Origin: Bacillota bacterium | Lineage (GTDB): Bacteria; Bacillota; Clostridia; Peptostreptococcales; Anaerovoracaceae | Reading direction: 5' to 3' | DNA length: 64,000 nt | Assembly (NCBI GenBank): GCA_017522185.1 | Contig: JAFWZZ010000001.1 | Coordinates: 1-64,000, forward strand | Shown here: positions 61,805 through 64,000 of the stretch, one piece after another | How positions within the stretch are numbered: position 1 is the first letter of the stretch | Layout: the number at the start of each line of letters is the position of its first letter | Made by a program: the position numbers and the translations under genes | Notes under the pieces: generated by a model | Seen by the model: the letters and a program-made list of their open reading frames with translations, nothing else | The model's database searches: none | Told to the model about the DNA's origin: nothing

Positions 61805-62890
61805 TCATAAAAAATACCATTCTGGTGTTGCTGGATAGCACGCATCTAGCTTAGGCAATAGCCCGGTCTCTAACACTTTCACGATTGCCATAAGTTCACC
61901 TATAAACGCTTCCAATTCATTTTGATTTGCAGGAGAATAACTGCACCATCCCAAACTATGTTCAAATCCCATACCTTTGAATATAACTTCAAATTCTACA
62001 CAATAACGTCCTGGACCAGCAACTGCCTCAAGAATCAACATGTGACCTCGTCCAGTTCGTTTTTCCATGCTATAGAAGTATGCATCTTCTTTCTTATATG
62101 TAAAGTCCGTTCCTTTTGTAGCCTTTCTCAAAGCCTGCGCACAGGAATATTTCGCATCACCATAGTTTTGAGAATACCCATTTGGAAAATGGTCTTCAAA
62201 AAATTGAACACATTTTTCTACAACCGGCTTAGCACATTTGCTTCGTTCTGCGAACATCTTTTTGTCTTCTTCATCAAAAATGACACGACGTTCACAAGTC
62301 ATTTTTATGCCTGGTAGCAATGCTTTCATCGCCTCAAAATATGGTGTAGAGTCTAGCAAAATGCCATCAGACAGTACGTCAACAGATAAGCAAATATAAT
62401 TTTCTCCTAAGCAATCTCTATGGAGTTGAATGCCTGATCCAGCAATTTTATAGAGGGACAAGTCTTTCCCGCACTTTTTCACAGCTGGTATCATCTGTTG
62501 AAAAAAGTTTATGTCGGCATAGTATAGATCGCATTGTGAAAACCCATAGTTCCTATGCAGTTTCTTCATCAATGGTAAAATATCTTGTTCTGTGCATTCG
62601 GTCGGAGTTTCAATGTTACTAAGATATAATGCATCCGTGTATTCACTTTCTCTATAATGATGAATATCTCCAAAAGCAGGACAGTCGCGCTGTGCTCTTG
62701 CACAGGGTCCCTTTTTTGTCGCAAAATCATATTCTTCCGAATCCTCTGCGGAAACCAAGTCATTAAAATAGTAATACAATTTTCCATAGCTCAAACCTTG
62801 CTCATCCATATAAGCGTGTACAATGTCTGTCCAATTAGAAAACGGAATTTTCGTTTTTACTTTAAAATATCCACAATCTATTACTCGCAT
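61805..62890 (-). CDS. Protein of unknown function
   Basis: 361 residues, soluble, eleven or more cysteines without a spaced metal motif. 'GFSQCDLYYADINFFQQMI' and 'GRGHMLILEAVAGPGRYCVE' are the most structured-looking parts. I recognise no family. ATG at 62890; weak ribosome site. Codon use and A+T content differ from the housekeeping genes upstream, so it may be acquired. Outside the att-bounded element. Confidence 0.75.
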   Translation of the reverse strand: MRVIDCGYFKVKTKIPFSNWTDIVHAYMDEQGLSYGKLYYYFNDLVSAEDSEEYDFATKKGPCARAQRDCPAFGDIHHYRESEYTDALYLSNIETPTECTEQDILPLMKKLHRNYGFSQCDLYYADINFFQQMIPAVKKCGKDLSLYKIAGSGIQLHRDCLGENYICLSVDVLSDGILLDSTPYFEAMKALLPGIKMTCERRVIFDEEDKKMFAERSKCAKPVVEKCVQFFEDHFPNGYSQNYGDAKYSCAQALRKATKGTDFTYKKEDAYFYSMEKRTGRGHMLILEAVAGPGRYCVEFEVIFKGMGFEHSLGWCSYSPANQNELEAFIGELMAIVKVLETGLLPKLDACYPATPEWYFL

Positions 62891-62956
62891 CTCTATTCTC
62901 CTATATAAAAGTTAATAATATAATTACTTTTTCATCCCTTTTTTCTATAATCCTCA

Positions 62957-63811
62957 TCAATCGGAATAATATCTACGTTTGGTAATTTTCTTCATTTTGC
63001 ATTTGTCTACAATAGAAGATTTCACAAGAAAACCTCCTAAGCTTGTCTCTATGCAATACGCCTTCAATGGATTGTCCAGGGTTTGGATAAAATCGATTAA
63101 TTCTTCTTCTGACAAATGCAAATGCTGAACTTCTTCCCAGCCATCTCTTTCACTTAGAACCATTACAAGATACTCCTCGTCGGATTGACGGTCACAGTCT
63201 TCTTGGAAAATAAACTTAAGTTCGCCTAATGTCCATTCAATGTCTGCATCTGTCACATGTACGCTTCCTTTTGTGACATGCTCGAATTTTGGCAACAAAG
63301 TTTCTATCATATTTAAAGGATTGAAGTCAGGACGGTCTAATTGATCCCAATGATATAGTTTTCTATCCTTCTTTTCCGTATTGACTAATGTATATTTTTT
63401 TGTGGTATCATACTTGCATACAGAAAACTCATAATAACCTCTTCCTTTTTTCTTGTCGGTATATATGTATCTTTCCACCGGCACATATAATAAATTCCCG
63501 TCTTCAGAATAAAAAGGATACACATCTATAGCCTCATAACCTCTTGGCAAAGTCACCCTTAATCTTTGCTCCAAATCATCAAGAGAATACACATAAAAAT
63601 GTTTTCCGTTTTCCAAAGCAACCAGTTCTTTCTCATCAGGGCTGACGTCACCAGTATAAAGATACTGATAACCGCTAAAGATTTTCAATGGTACCTTTGT
63701 TATCCTGTCATAAATTTTCACACTGCCCCCTGTAATATGAATACTGTAATGTTCAGATGTAATCAAGAAATCCCAATTCAAATTATCTTCCTTAAACACT
63801 CTTCTCCGCAT
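62957..63811 (-). CDS. Hypothetical protein with beta-propeller-like repeats
   Basis: About 284 residues from the ATG at 63811 (GAGGTGAGGAAA upstream); the longer reading would overlap the preceding gene by over 70 bp. 'YTGDVSPDEKELVALENGKH' and 'FYSEDGNLLYVPVERYIY' look like WD40/DPP-type blades, so a beta-rich scaffold is likely. C-terminal 'RDGWEEVQHLHLSEEELIDF'. No function known; probably paired with the gene before it. Confidence 0.65.
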   Translation of the reverse strand: MRRRVFKEDNLNWDFLITSEHYSIHITGGSVKIYDRITKVPLKIFSGYQYLYTGDVSPDEKELVALENGKHFYVYSLDDLEQRLRVTLPRGYEAIDVYPFYSEDGNLLYVPVERYIYTDKKKGRGYYEFSVCKYDTTKKYTLVNTEKKDRKLYHWDQLDRPDFNPLNMIETLLPKFEHVTKGSVHVTDADIEWTLGELKFIFQEDCDRQSDEEYLVMVLSERDGWEEVQHLHLSEEELIDFIQTLDNPLKAYCIETSLGGFLVKSSIVDKCKMKKITKRRYYSD

Positions 63812-63846
63812 TTTCCTCACCTCTAGAATCATCTCTATGTTGTTAA

Positions 63847-64000
63847 TTACCACATCTCTCTCATATCGTCCATAATATGCCATACTTCTTCTAATGAAAT
63901 TTTGTTCTGACAAAGACATGTTTCATGTAGAATTTTCATTGCATCATAAATGTCATCACGTTCAATTGTTTCGATGAACTCATCATATTTCTCATTTAAC
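63847..64000 (-). CDS. Hypothetical protein, C-terminal end (partial)
   Basis: The last 50 codons of a frame entering from the right edge: 'YDEFIETIERDDIYDAMKIL' ... 'EEVWHIMDDMREMW'. Helical and acidic. The next gene starts ~36 bp further on, so they are likely one operon. Confidence 0.5.
   Translation of the reverse strand, partial: LNEKYDEFIETIERDDIYDAMKILHETCLCQNKISLEEVWHIMDDMREMW

Noticed and set aside
61416-61838. 140-codon frame across attR and the structured RNA
   Set aside because: It translates a tRNA end and an RNA with strong base pairing; no ribosome site. The RNA explains the sequence better.

Overview
The window reads as chromosome of a strictly anaerobic, amino-acid-fermenting Bacillota (Clostridia; an Anaerovoracaceae/Peptostreptococcales-like organism is my best guess). 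Reasons: a V-type ATPase operon with the sodium ligand set in its c-ring subunit, pyruvate:ferredoxin oxidoreductase next to an NfnAB-type transhydrogenase, a Kce enzyme of lysine fermentation, the murB-rapZ-whiA locus, and strong GGAGG ribosome sites. The genus is inference; no rRNA is present.

Layout. 1-982: edge of a mobile remnant (TnpV/ISL3-like chimera, two small genes). 1172-8772: RumA-type methyltransferase, CoA-transferase, tannase-like esterase, DEAD-box helicase with a thioesterase, and a lone PD-(D/E)XK-like protein. 8889-9188: a regular array of GTTTTC/GAAAAC hexamers. 9273-17847: nine-gene V-ATPase operon. 18058-25583: whiA, a PanF/YhdT-like transporter pair, kce, rapZ, PHP, murB and an AI-2E permease. 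25698-25916: a second hexamer array with the same 81-bp geometry. 26633-31867: a catabolic operon (acetate-type transporter, cyclase, second BKACE, hydroxyacyl dehydrogenase) behind a consensus sigma-54 promoter, with its divergent PAS enhancer-binding activator. 31901-41969: D-serine ammonia-lyase, then an unusual operon containing a 1587-residue HD/nucleotidyltransferase/phosphoribosyltransferase fusion. 42182-49239: polyferredoxin-PFOR-NfnA-NfnB operon. 49559-50860: LCP cell-wall protein.

51071-61490: tRNA-Arg(ACG) carrying a ~10.3-kb integrated element bounded by a 39-bp repeat of the tRNA 3' end. It has integrase and repressor on one side, and divergent Cro-like, Xis-like and HUH-Rep genes followed by small genes on the other, like a phage satellite; it lacks structural, terminase, relaxase and secretion genes that I can recognise. 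Inside are hairpin/operator palindromes in front of several genes, a chimeric minor-capsid fragment, a gene interrupted by one amber codon, and a sigma-factor-like gene. 61532-61746: a structured RNA (raiA-like is my best guess) whose 3' strand copies the tRNA end. 61805-64000: three genes of unknown function, the last cut by the window edge.

The two standout non-coding signals are the paired GTTTTC/GAAAAC arrays and the complete sigma-54 control region with tandem 21-bp repeats and dyad enhancer sites.
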